A stretch of 64,000 nucleotides of DNA from positions 580,595 to 644,594 of the forward strand of contig NZ_JAFIWA010000002.1 in NCBI RefSeq assembly GCF_018588945.1. The letters are read 5' to 3'. The stretch is from Microbacterium flavescens (GTDB taxonomy: Bacteria > Actinomycetota > Actinomycetes > Actinomycetales > Microbacteriaceae). Each line of letters begins with the position of its first letter. Within the stretch, counting starts at the first letter, position 1. The position numbers were made by a program, and so were the translations under genes. Under the pieces are notes generated by a model. The model was not told the origin of the DNA and searched no databases. It saw nothing but the letters and a program-made list of their open reading frames with translations. Positions 19,545-28,715 of the stretch are shown in pieces.

Positions 19545-19612
19545 GGGCGCGGGCGCGGGCGCGGGGCGGGGACCGTGGCAGGCAGGGCGGGTGGGGCGGG
19601 TGGGGCGGGGGC
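19545..19612 (+). other. G-rich tract with G-quadruplex potential upstream of hisS
   Basis: Repeated GGGCGC units (about 19545-19562) followed by GGGCGGGTGGGGCGGGTGGG and more G-runs (19583-19611) on the coding strand. At least five runs of three or more G with short loops satisfy the usual quadruplex pattern, about 20 bases before hisS. Confidence 0.6.
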
Positions 19613-19631
19613 GACCTGAGAGGATAGGGGG

Positions 19632-20939
19632 GTGGCATCCGTGAACCCGCCGCGCGGCATGCGCGACTTCCTCCCTGCAGACAAGGCCCGTCGCGAGCGC
19701 GTGCTCGCCGTCATCCGCGACCGCTACCGCGTGCACGGGTTCGATGAGATCGAGACGCCGGTCATGGAGGAGTACGGGCGACTGCACGCCGGCATCGGCG
19801 GCGACAACGAGAAGCTCGCCTACAACGTGCTCAAGCGCGGCCTCGACGCCGACGCCATCCGGGCAGCCGCCGACGACCCGGCCGAGCTCACCGACCTCGG
19901 CCTGCGCTACGACCTCACGGTGCCGCTCGCGCGCTTCTACGCGAGCCACCGCGGCGAGCTGCCGACCGTGTTCCGCTCGATCCAGATCGCGCCGGTCTGG
20001 CGCGCCGAGCGCCCGCAGAAGGGGCGCTACCGCCAGTTCATGCAGTGCGACATCGACATCATGGGGGATGCCTCGGCCCGCGCCGAGTCCGAGCTCATCG
20101 TCGCGACACTCGACACCCTGGATGCCCTCGGCCTCGAGGGCGGGAGCGTGCGCATCAACGACCGCCGCGTGCTCGACTGGATGCTCGACAGCTTCGGGTT
20201 CGCCGCCGACGAGCGCCCGGGCGTCCTCATCACGATCGACAAGCTCGACAAGATCGGTCCGCAGGGTGTGGCCGCCGAGCTGCGCGAGCGCGGGGCCGCG
20301 GCATCCGCGGTCGACGCGTTCGAATCGTTCCTCACGCGGCCGATGACCCTGGAGTACAACCCCTTCGGCGAGCGTCAGGTCCGCAAGCTCCTGCCGGCCG
20401 GCGCGCCTGACGAGGTCGTCGCGCACCTGGTCGGGATAGGCGAGGCCGTCGCAGCCGCTCGCGCGGCCACCGGCGGGGCGGAGGCGGACCTGGCCGACAT
20501 CCCGCTCGTGTTCGACCCGTTCCTCGTTCGGGGCATGGGGTACTACACGGGCACGATCTTCGAGCTCGCCCACCCGTCGGTCGACTATTCGCTCGGCGGC
20601 GGCGGCCGCTACGACGGCATGATCGGCCGCTTCCTCGGCCAGGACGTGCCGGCCGTGGGGTTCTCGATCGGCTTCGAGCGCATCGTCGACCTCGTCGAGG
20701 CCGCTGCCGACGACCCGCGCCCCGCCGTGGTGCTCGTGCACGACCGCGACGTCGCCGAGCGCGACCTCCTCGCGCACAAGGCGGCCCTGGTCGCGGCGGG
20801 CTCGCGCGTGCGACTGGAGCACCGCACGAAGAACCTCAAGGCGCTGCTCGAGCGCGCGACGGCCGACGGCTACACGGCCTTCGCGACGGTGTCGGCCGGT
20901 GCCGTGCCGGGGTCGCTCGAACTCAAGCCGCTCGCGTGA
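19632..20939 (+). CDS. hisS: Histidyl-tRNA synthetase
   Basis: 435-aa class II aminoacyl-tRNA synthetase charging tRNA-His. The N-terminus NPPRGMRDFLP is the usual HisRS start. Motif 2 is visible in VFRSIQIAPVWRAERPQKGRYRQFMQCDIDIMG. The histidine A-site is GGGGRYDGMIG, motif 3 is in VGFSIGFERI, and a short anticodon-binding domain closes the protein. Start: GTG 19632, or GTG 19641, which has the purine run AGGATAGGGGGG at a better distance. Its end overlaps the convergent permease gene by 17 bases. Confidence 0.96.
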   Translation: MASVNPPRGMRDFLPADKARRERVLAVIRDRYRVHGFDEIETPVMEEYGRLHAGIGGDNEKLAYNVLKRGLDADAIRAAADDPAELTDLGLRYDLTVPLARFYASHRGELPTVFRSIQIAPVWRAERPQKGRYRQFMQCDIDIMGDASARAESELIVATLDTLDALGLEGGSVRINDRRVLDWMLDSFGFAADERPGVLITIDKLDKIGPQGVAAELRERGAAASAVDAFESFLTRPMTLEYNPFGERQVRKLLPAGAPDEVVAHLVGIGEAVAAARAATGGAEADLADIPLVFDPFLVRGMGYYTGTIFELAHPSVDYSLGGGGRYDGMIGRFLGQDVPAVGFSIGFERIVDLVEAAADDPRPAVVLVHDRDVAERDLLAHKAALVAAGSRVRLEHRTKNLKALLERATADGYTAFATVSAGAVPGSLELKPLA

Positions 20940-22176
20940 GCCTCAGCCGCAGCATCCGGTAGACGATGCCGGCGGCGACGACCAGCGCACCGGCGACCAC
21001 GCTCTGCCACGGGAGCGTCATGCCCAGCACCACGCAGCCCGCCGCGCCGACGACCTGAAGCACGCGGGGATATCGGCGCGCGCCGGCTCGTTGACGGAGC
21101 GCCGCGACGTTGGCCACGAGGTAGTACAGCAGCACGCCGAACGAAGAGAAGCCGATCACGCCGCGCAGGTCGGCGACCAGTACCGCGACGATGACCACCA
21201 CGGCGATCGCGAGGTCGGCGCGGTGCGGCACTCGCCACCTCGGATGCACCGCCGAGAGGGCACGGGGCAGGTCGCCCTCGTGTGCCATCGCGAACGTCGT
21301 GCGCCCGATGCCGGCGATGAGTGCCAGCAGCGCGCCGAGGGATGCCGCGGCCGCCCCCACCCGCACGACGGGCTCCGCCCATGCCCACCCCGCGGCCGCC
21401 GTCGCAGCGGCGACGGGCTCGGTGGACGCGGCCGTGGCTTCGGGGCCGAGCGTCGAGAGCACGGTCACGGCGACGAGCGTGTAGACGATCAGAGCGCCGA
21501 CGAACGCCAGGATGATCGCCCGGGGGATGGTGCGGGCGGGATCCCGCACCTCCTCGCCCATCGTGGCGATGCGGGCGTAGCCGGCGAATGCGAAGAAGAG
21601 CAGCCCCGCCGACTGCAGGATCCCGTAGGCGCCCTCGGACCACAGCGCCTCCGGTGCGAGCCATCCCGCGTGATCGGGCGCCGCCCCGCCGGCCGCGATG
21701 GCCACGGCCAGCGCGAGCAGGACGACCACGACGATCACGCGAGTCGCCTGCGCCGTACGCGTGACCCCGAACCAGTTCACCGCCGCGAGGGCGGCCACCG
21801 TGACGATCGCGACCGGCCGTTCCCAGCCCGGCGGAGCGGCGTATGCGGCGAAGGTCAGCGCCATCGCGGCGCAGCTGGCGAGCTTTCCCACGACGAAGCC
21901 CCATCCCGCGACAAAGCCCCACCACGGCCCGAGCTCGGCGCGTCCGTAGGCGTACGTCCCACCCGACGTGGGGTGCGCCACCGCGAGCTGGGCTGTCGAC
22001 GTGGCGTTGCCGAACGCCACCAGCGCGGCGATGGCGAGCCCCACGAGCAGCCCGCTGCCTGCGGCCGCCGCAGCGGGACCGAAGGCGGCGAAGACTCCGG
22101 CGCCGATCATGGAGCCCAGGCCGATGAACACGGCGTCGCCGAGGCCGAGCCTGCGCTGAAGGGAGGGAGTGACCAC
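20923..22176 (-). CDS. APC-superfamily amino acid permease
   Basis: 417-aa membrane transporter with about 12 hydrophobic segments. The APC N-terminal signature GLGSMIGAGVFAAFGPAA is followed by the TM3-TM6 helices (SGGTYAYGRAELGPWWGFVAGW) typical of the cationic or YjeH-like branch. Substrate not assignable. TAGGGT (22183-22188, minus strand) is exactly six bases before the GTG at 22176, indicating a leaderless message. It is convergent with hisS, whose last codons it overlaps. Confidence 0.9.
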   Translation of the reverse strand: MVTPSLQRRLGLGDAVFIGLGSMIGAGVFAAFGPAAAAAGSGLLVGLAIAALVAFGNATSTAQLAVAHPTSGGTYAYGRAELGPWWGFVAGWGFVVGKLASCAAMALTFAAYAAPPGWERPVAIVTVAALAAVNWFGVTRTAQATRVIVVVVLLALAVAIAAGGAAPDHAGWLAPEALWSEGAYGILQSAGLLFFAFAGYARIATMGEEVRDPARTIPRAIILAFVGALIVYTLVAVTVLSTLGPEATAASTEPVAAATAAAGWAWAEPVVRVGAAAASLGALLALIAGIGRTTFAMAHEGDLPRALSAVHPRWRVPHRADLAIAVVVIVAVLVADLRGVIGFSSFGVLLYYLVANVAALRQRAGARRYPRVLQVVGAAGCVVLGMTLPWQSVVAGALVVAAGIVYRMLRLRLTRAA

Positions 22177-22221
22177 GGGGGAACCCTATTCCGGCACGGT
22201 GAACACGCGCACCGCCCGGGG

Positions 22222-22728
22222 TCAGCCGGCCGTCGTCACCCGCTTCTTCTCGCGCACGTAGACCTCACGGCGCACGCGAGCGACGACGTCACCCGAGGCA
22301 TCCGTGATCTCGGTCTCGAACCACTCGAGCACCTTCGCTCCGCCCCGCGCGCGCTCGCGCAGCTCGTCGGCCTTCTCCCGCGGAACCTCGAACCGCGCCG
22401 TGAGCACGCCGCGGCCGGGCTTGACGAACTCGATCTCGCCCCGGGTGTCCCACACGACGTAGTTCCGCCCGAGCTGATGCATCACGAGCATGAAGAAGTA
22501 GGGGTCGGTCATGGCCGACATCGAGCCGCCGAAGGCGGTCTTGACGTAGTTGCGGGTGACGAGGTTGACGTGCAGCTCGACGGTGGCGCTGGTCCAGTCG
22601 TCGGCGAACCGCTTCACGCGGATGCCGCTCCAGAGGTTGGGTGCCCACAGGCTCATGCCGATGGCCAGGCGACGAGGGGTGATGCGCATGCGGGTCATCC
22701 TGCCGAGCAGTGACCGGGAGTGCCGCAT
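22222..22728 (-). CDS. DUF4442-type hotdog-fold protein (PaaI-like)
   Basis: Up to 168 aa. The core (RFADDWTSATVELHVNLVTRNYVKTAFGGSMSAMTDPYFFMLVMHQLG) matches the DUF4442 hotdog family related to acyl-CoA thioesterases; a catalytic Asp/Glu is not certain. Three starts are possible: ATG 22728, ATG 22698 and ATG 22689. The last has AGGA eight bases upstream and would give a 155-residue protein closer to family length. Divergent from the GntR regulator. Confidence 0.8.
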   Translation of the reverse strand: MRHSRSLLGRMTRMRITPRRLAIGMSLWAPNLWSGIRVKRFADDWTSATVELHVNLVTRNYVKTAFGGSMSAMTDPYFFMLVMHQLGRNYVVWDTRGEIEFVKPGRGVLTARFEVPREKADELRERARGGAKVLEWFETEITDASGDVVARVRREVYVREKKRVTTAG

Positions 22729-22751
22729 CGGTTGTGGCAGTCCGACAACTG

Positions 22752-22769
22752 TTCTACTTGTTATAGAAT
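22752..22769 (+). promoter_or_regulatory. Leaderless promoter overlapping an inverted-repeat operator
   Basis: TTCTA (22752-22756) and TAGAA (22764-22768) form an inverted repeat with a seven-base spacer. TAGAAT (22764-22769) is also the -10 hexamer, exactly six bases before the GntR ATG. A regulator bound here would block its own promoter. Confidence 0.65.
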
Positions 22770-22775
22770 AGAGGC

Positions 22776-23132
22776 ATGCTCATCCGAATCGACCCTGCGA
22801 GCGAGGAGCCCATCTTCGCGCAGGTGGCCGCGTCGGTGAGGACGGATGCCGCGACCGGCCGGCTGCTGCCGGGCGACCGGCTCCCATCCGCACGCGACGT
22901 GGCCGACGCCCTCGGCGTCAACCTCCATACCGTGCTGCGCGCCTACCAGGACCTCCGCGACGAGGGACTGGTCGACATGCGGCGGGGGAGAGGCGCCGTG
23001 GTGACCGATGCCGCAGCACCGCTCGCTCAGCTGCACGACGACATCTCCGCCCTCGCCCGCCGCGCACGCGCGCTGGGCCTCTCGCCCGACACCCTCGCCT
23101 CTCTCGTGAAGGAGACCTCCCGTGACCTCTGA
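22776..23132 (+). CDS. GntR-family transcriptional regulator, YtrA subfamily
   Basis: 118-aa short GntR regulator. The winged-helix domain (about 5-75) contains the typical LLPGDRLPSARDVADALGVN and the recognition segment LHTVLRAYQDLRDEGLVDMRRGRGAVV. Only ~40 residues follow, as in YtrA-type regulators that lack a ligand-binding domain and usually control adjacent membrane genes. It overlaps the downstream DUF1648 membrane gene by 11 bases, so they form one operon. Its promoter contains a candidate operator for autorepression. Confidence 0.93.
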   Translation: MLIRIDPASEEPIFAQVAASVRTDAATGRLLPGDRLPSARDVADALGVNLHTVLRAYQDLRDEGLVDMRRGRGAVVTDAAAPLAQLHDDISALARRARALGLSPDTLASLVKETSRDL

Positions 23133-24141
23133 AACCGTCTCGAGCGACGTTCGCCGCGCCCGGCGCGCCTACTTCATCGTCGCCGTCTGGGTTCCCGTCG
23201 TACTGACGACCGTGGCGGTGATCCTCCTGCTGGCATGGCTGCCCGAGGTGCCGGCGACTGTTGCGACGCACTGGGGGCGCAGCGGCGCGGCCGACGGGTT
23301 CGGACCCGCGTGGTCGGTGCCGCTGCTGACGGCCGCGATCGGCTACGGGCTCGCCGCGCTGTTCGGTGTGATCGCAGGGGGCACCCGCAGGTCGGGCGAA
23401 TGGGGGCCGGCGGTCCGGTTCCTCGGGGCGCTGGCCTGCGGTACGACGGCGTTCCTGCTCGTGCTGGTGACCGCGTCGTTCGCTATGCAGCGAGGGCTCG
23501 CCGATGCTGCCGACGCACCGAGCATCGGGCTGCCGCTCCTCGCCGGGCTGATCTCCGGCGCGATCGCCGGTGCGGCGGCCTGGTTCGCCCAGCCCGCGGT
23601 CACGGTGAGCGGCGGCACCGTCGCGGCCGCCCCCGCCGTTGCGCTCTCACGGGACGAGCGGGCTGCGTGGTTCCGAACCACCACGATGTCGCGTCCTGCG
23701 ATGATCGGCATCGCGGGGGTGACGCTGCTGATGGCCGTCCTCGCCGTCGTCTTCGGCGTCACCGGCGGCGAGCTCTGGTGGCTCTTCGGGGCGCTTGCGC
23801 TCCTGTTCACGGTGCTCGCCGCGACGTCCTTCGTGTTCCGGGTGAGCGTGACCGAGGAGGGCCTGCGCGTCCGTTCCCTCGCCGGTGTGCCCCGATTCTC
23901 CGTGCCGCTGGCTGAGATCGAGTCCGCCTCGGTCGTGCGCGTAGACCCGACCGCTGAATTCGGCGGCTGGGGATTCCGGCTCGGGCTCGACGGCCGATTC
24001 GGCATCGTCCTCCATGCCGGCGAAGCGATCCAGGTCGAGCGGAGAGGCGGGCGTCCGTTCGTGGTGACGGTGGACGATGCACAGACCGGGGCCGGGCTCC
24101 TGGCGGCGCTCGTCGCTCGCGCCCAGACAGCCCGCCCTTGA
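23122..24141 (+). CDS. DUF1648-domain membrane protein
   Basis: 339-aa integral membrane protein. An N-terminal pair of helices flanks the extracytoplasmic motif PATVATHWGRSGAADGFGP, characteristic of DUF1648 (SdpI-related). Four to five further membrane segments are followed by a soluble C-terminal domain (about 230-335) that resembles a PH-like fold. The start GTG 23122 has AAGGAG seven bases upstream inside the GntR gene. Co-transcription with a YtrA-type regulator suggests envelope-stress or antimicrobial-peptide response, as inferred from the family. Confidence 0.85.
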   Translation: MTSETVSSDVRRARRAYFIVAVWVPVVLTTVAVILLLAWLPEVPATVATHWGRSGAADGFGPAWSVPLLTAAIGYGLAALFGVIAGGTRRSGEWGPAVRFLGALACGTTAFLLVLVTASFAMQRGLADAADAPSIGLPLLAGLISGAIAGAAAWFAQPAVTVSGGTVAAAPAVALSRDERAAWFRTTTMSRPAMIGIAGVTLLMAVLAVVFGVTGGELWWLFGALALLFTVLAATSFVFRVSVTEEGLRVRSLAGVPRFSVPLAEIESASVVRVDPTAEFGGWGFRLGLDGRFGIVLHAGEAIQVERRGGRPFVVTVDDAQTGAGLLAALVARAQTARP

Positions 24142-24143
24142 CG

Positions 24144-24176
24144 CATGCCCCCGGCCGCTTGTTGGCTGGGGGCATG
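24144..24176 (+). promoter_or_regulatory. Hairpin that encloses a start codon
   Basis: Arms 24144-24156 (CATGCCCCCGGCC) and 24164-24176 pair over 13 bp with one G-U and a seven-base loop. The right arm includes the purine run and the ATG of the O-methyltransferase, so the structure could hide the initiation site. It could instead simply terminate the upstream operon. Confidence 0.5.
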
Positions 24177-24842
24177 AGCGACCCCACCCCCGAGCTGTGG
24201 CGCCGCGTCGACGCCTACCTGACCGAGATTCTCGTCGGGCACGACCCCGGCCTCGAACGCGCGGTCGCCGATCAGAACGCCGCCGGTCTGCCCGCGATCG
24301 AGGTCGCGCCGGTCAACGGCAAGTTCCTGCACCTGCTCACCCGCATCAGCGGCGCGCGGCGCGTGCTGGAGATCGGAACGCTGGGCGCCTACTCCACGAT
24401 CTGGATGGCGCGCGGGATCCCCGCGGACGGACGCGTGATCACGATCGAGGCAGAGCCGCGCATCGCCGAGATCGCCCGCGCGAACCTCGAGCGCGCCGGG
24501 GTCGCCGACAAGGTCGAGGTGAGGCTCGGGCGGGCCGCCGACGTGCTGCCGACGCTCGACGGCGTCGAGCCCTTCGACCTGGTGTTCATCGACGCCGACA
24601 AGGAGTCCAACACCATCTACCTCGACTGGGCCGCCCGGCTCGGACGCCCGGGTACGGTCGTCGTGGTCGACAACACGGTGCGCGGGGGAGAGGTGGCGAA
24701 CCCGGCCACCGAGAATCCGCAGATCATCGGCGTGCAGCGCGGTCTCGAGATGCTCGGACGCGATCCGCGCTTCGATGCCACGGCCCTGCAGACGCTCGAC
24801 CTCAAGGGTTATGACGGCGTCGCGCTCGCGATCGTCGTGTGA
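24174..24842 (+). CDS. SAM-dependent O-methyltransferase (COMT-like family 3)
   Basis: 222-aa methyltransferase of the Methyltransf_3 / caffeoyl-CoA O-methyltransferase type. Motif I RRVLEIGTLGAYSTIWMARG binds SAM, and the metal-binding and catalytic segment FDLVFIDADKESNTIYLDWA with later VVVDNTVRGGEV matches the divalent-cation-dependent family. The acceptor substrate is unknown. The ATG sits in the 3' arm of a hairpin with only GCTGGGGGC as a possible RBS. No obvious pathway partner nearby. Confidence 0.92.
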   Translation: MSDPTPELWRRVDAYLTEILVGHDPGLERAVADQNAAGLPAIEVAPVNGKFLHLLTRISGARRVLEIGTLGAYSTIWMARGIPADGRVITIEAEPRIAEIARANLERAGVADKVEVRLGRAADVLPTLDGVEPFDLVFIDADKESNTIYLDWAARLGRPGTVVVVDNTVRGGEVANPATENPQIIGVQRGLEMLGRDPRFDATALQTLDLKGYDGVALAIVV

Positions 24843-24903
24843 CGCGCGGGGTGGCGAAGGTCTCCGCGAGACGGGCGCGCCTGTGGCGAGGCATCCCGAT
24901 CAC

Positions 24904-26247
<1,344 letters not shown>

Positions 26248-26269
26248 CACACGTACGAGAGGGGGAGCC

Positions 26270-26806
26270 GTGGCGAAGACGACGGCTCCCCCTTCGCGTG
26301 CCCCGCGCCGGCGCCCCGAGCGCCGGCCGATCGACGTGCGGCAGTGGCTCGGCGGCATCCGGCTCTCCGGATTCATGGTCATCATGCTCGGGCTGGTGGT
26401 GCTGGCGGCGTTCGTGCTCGTCCCGACCATCGGCATGTACGTCGACCAGAGACAGCAGATCGCGGCGCTCGAGGCCGCCGTCGAGGTGAGCCGCGAAGAG
26501 GTCGCCGACCTCGAGGCGCAGCGCGAACGGTGGACCGACCCCGCCTACATCACGACCCAGGCGCGCGAGCGCCTGTACTACGTCCGCCCCGGCGAGGTCG
26601 TCTACCTCGTCGACAACGACCTCCCTCCCGAGCGGGTGCCGCAGGAGCAGGCCGCCGTCAGCGACGAGGTCGAGCAGACGCGCACCGACTGGATGGCGCA
26701 GCTCGTGCGCTCGGTGACGACGGCGGGCCTCGCCCAGACCGTGCGGGCGCCCGCCGGCGGAGTCCCCGACGAGGGGCCGACCCCCACGCCGTCGGACACG
26801 CCCTGA
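26270..26806 (+). CDS. Septum formation initiator, DivIC/FtsB family
   Basis: 178-aa bitopic division protein. A basic N-terminal tail (APRRRPERRPIDVRQWL), a single membrane segment (FMVIMLGLVVLAAFVLVPTI, about 34-53) and a coiled coil (QRQQIAALEAAVEVSREEVADLEAQRERW, about 60-88) precede the family segment ARERLYYVRPGEVVYLV. The C-terminal ~70 residues are low complexity and probably disordered. The GTG at 26270 has GAGAGGGGGAG upstream. Lies just after eno as in other actinobacteria. Confidence 0.93.
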   Translation: MAKTTAPPSRAPRRRPERRPIDVRQWLGGIRLSGFMVIMLGLVVLAAFVLVPTIGMYVDQRQQIAALEAAVEVSREEVADLEAQRERWTDPAYITTQARERLYYVRPGEVVYLVDNDLPPERVPQEQAAVSDEVEQTRTDWMAQLVRSVTTAGLAQTVRAPAGGVPDEGPTPTPSDTP

Positions 26807-26898
26807 CCCTGTACCGGGAACGCGCTGACGTCCGATCCGGCCTGCGGCGAGGCATCCCGATCCAGCCGCTTGCCAGGCGCCACCGCTAGCCTGGCGAG

Positions 26899-27417
26899 GT
26901 GACGACCGTGCCGTTCCCCCCTGCCACCGACGCCGACCTCGCCGTCCTCGGCGAGCAGCTCGGGCGGCCCGCCCGCGGCGTCGTCGGAATCGCTGCGCGG
27001 TGCGTGTGCGGGAACCCCACTGTGGTGGCCACGTCGCCGCGGCTCCCCGACGGGACGCCGTTCCCGACCTTCTACTACCTGACCCACCCCGCGGCCACCG
27101 TCGCGATGTCGGTGCTCGAGGCCGCACACGTGATGCGCGAGCTCAACGACGCCCTCACCGAGGACGAAGAACTGGCTGCGGCCTACGTGCGCGCGCACGA
27201 GGCGTACCTGCGCGATCGCGCCGCATACGGCGAGGTGGAGGAGATCGAGGGGGTCTCCGCCGGGGGAATGCCCACGCGCGTGAAGTGCCTGCATGCCCTC
27301 GCCGGGCACGCGCTCGCCGCCGGCCCCGGCGTCAATCCGATCGGCGATCGAGCTCTCGCGCTCTCGTCGTGGTCACCCGACCGCTGCGTGTGCGCCCAGC
27401 CCGGGACGGCCGGATGA
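26899..27417 (+). CDS. DUF501 family protein
   Basis: 172-aa protein of the conserved actinobacterial DUF501 family (M. tuberculosis Rv1025 type), function not known. Invariant-looking Cys and His positions are seen in RCVCGNPTVVATSP, VKCLHALAGHALAAGPGVNPIGDRAL and WSPDRCVC, consistent with metal binding. TAGCCT (26887-26892) is exactly six bases before GTG 26899, supporting a leaderless start. Its stop overlaps the following protease ATG (ATGA). In many actinobacteria the next gene is ppx/gppA; here it is a protease. Confidence 0.93.
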   Translation: MTTVPFPPATDADLAVLGEQLGRPARGVVGIAARCVCGNPTVVATSPRLPDGTPFPTFYYLTHPAATVAMSVLEAAHVMRELNDALTEDEELAAAYVRAHEAYLRDRAAYGEVEEIEGVSAGGMPTRVKCLHALAGHALAAGPGVNPIGDRALALSSWSPDRCVCAQPGTAG

Positions 27418-28694
27418 CCCGTGGCCTCCTCGCGGCTGTCGCCGCGACCGCCGCGGCGCTGACGCTCGTCACCGCCGCGCCCGCGGCCGCCGTCGTTCCG
27501 GATGCTCCTTCCGAGGATCCGGTCCGCGCCGCCGAGTACTGGCTCGATGACTACGGCATCGAGGAGGCGTGGGAGACGACGCGCGGCAAGGGCGTCACCA
27601 TCGCGGTCATCGACACGGGCATCGGCAAAGGCCCCGTCGAGTTCGAGGGTGCCGTCGTCGACGGCACCGACGTGTCGGGGGTCGGAACACCGGACGGCCG
27701 CACCCCGGTGGGCGCCGTCGACGCGAACCACGGATCCTGGGTCGCCTCCCTCGCTGCGGGGCGCGGGACCGGCGACGACACCGGCATGATCGGCGTGGCC
27801 CCCGAGGCCGAGCTGCTGTCCGTGTCGGTAGGGTTCGGTTCCGCGGCGACGAAGTCCTTCACCGAGCAGATCGCCGAGGCGATCCACTGGTCCGTCGACC
27901 ACGGCGCCGAAGTCATCAACATGTCGCTCACGACCAACGTGCCGGACTGGGACGAGAGCTGGGACGAGGCGTTCCTCTACGCGTACGAGCACGACGTGGT
28001 GGTCGTGGTCGCCGCCGGCAACCGGGGGAGCGGCACCACCCGCGTCGGCGCTCCCGCGACCATCCCGGGCGTGCTGACGGTCGCCGGAGTCGACCCCGAC
28101 GGCAAGGCGAGCGTCGACGCCTCCACCCAGGGCATCACGATCGGCGTGTCGGCCCCGAGCGAAGACCTGGTCGGCGTCTCGGCAGACGGCCGGCTCGTGC
28201 TCTGGAACGGCACGAGCGGCGCGGCGCCCATCGTCGCCGGAGTCGCCGCGCTGGTGCGTGCGGCGCACCCCGACCTCGACGCGAACAACGTCATCAACCG
28301 CATCGTCAAGACGGCCCGGCCGCCCTCGGGGGCGACGGCCGAGCACGACCCGCTGTACGGCTATGGACTCGTGGATGCCGCAGCCGCGGTGTCGGCGAAG
28401 GTGCCCGCCGTCTCCGCCAACCCGATGGGCAGCCTGACGGACTGGATCCGCCTGTACCGCCGCGCGCAGACCGACCCGGTGCCGCAGCAGCCGGTGGAGC
28501 CGGTCACCGTCCCGCCGCTCCCACGTCCGGACAGCGCCGAGCGCGCGGCATCCCCGCTCCTGCCCTCCGGCAACACCCTTCTCTACGGGACGCTGCCGCT
28601 CTCGGTGGCCACGGCGGCGGCTATACTGGTGGCGCTCGGCGTCACCGCTGCTGTCCGACGCATCCGATCGTCGTCCCGCGCGCCGAGCCGCTGA
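27414..28694 (+). CDS. Secreted, membrane-anchored S8 (subtilisin/mycosin-like) serine protease
   Basis: 426-aa exported protease. Signal peptide: MTRGLLAAVAATAAALTLVTAAPAAA (cleavage near residue 27). The subtilase triad is Asp67 (VIDTGIG), His106 (NHGSWVASL) and Ser268 (GTSGAAPIVAG), with Asn in VVAAGNRGS. A Pro-rich linker and a C-terminal membrane helix (about 394-415, followed by RRIRSSSR) anchor it outside the membrane. This layout resembles type VII secretion mycosins, but no ESX genes are nearby, so the substrate is unknown. Translationally coupled to DUF501. TATACT at 28622-28627 near its end may start ndh transcription. Confidence 0.92.
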   Translation: MTRGLLAAVAATAAALTLVTAAPAAAVVPDAPSEDPVRAAEYWLDDYGIEEAWETTRGKGVTIAVIDTGIGKGPVEFEGAVVDGTDVSGVGTPDGRTPVGAVDANHGSWVASLAAGRGTGDDTGMIGVAPEAELLSVSVGFGSAATKSFTEQIAEAIHWSVDHGAEVINMSLTTNVPDWDESWDEAFLYAYEHDVVVVVAAGNRGSGTTRVGAPATIPGVLTVAGVDPDGKASVDASTQGITIGVSAPSEDLVGVSADGRLVLWNGTSGAAPIVAGVAALVRAAHPDLDANNVINRIVKTARPPSGATAEHDPLYGYGLVDAAAAVSAKVPAVSANPMGSLTDWIRLYRRAQTDPVPQQPVEPVTVPPLPRPDSAERAASPLLPSGNTLLYGTLPLSVATAAAILVALGVTAAVRRIRSSSRAPSR

Positions 28695-28715
28695 CCCAGG
28701 AGGAGTACTCCACTC

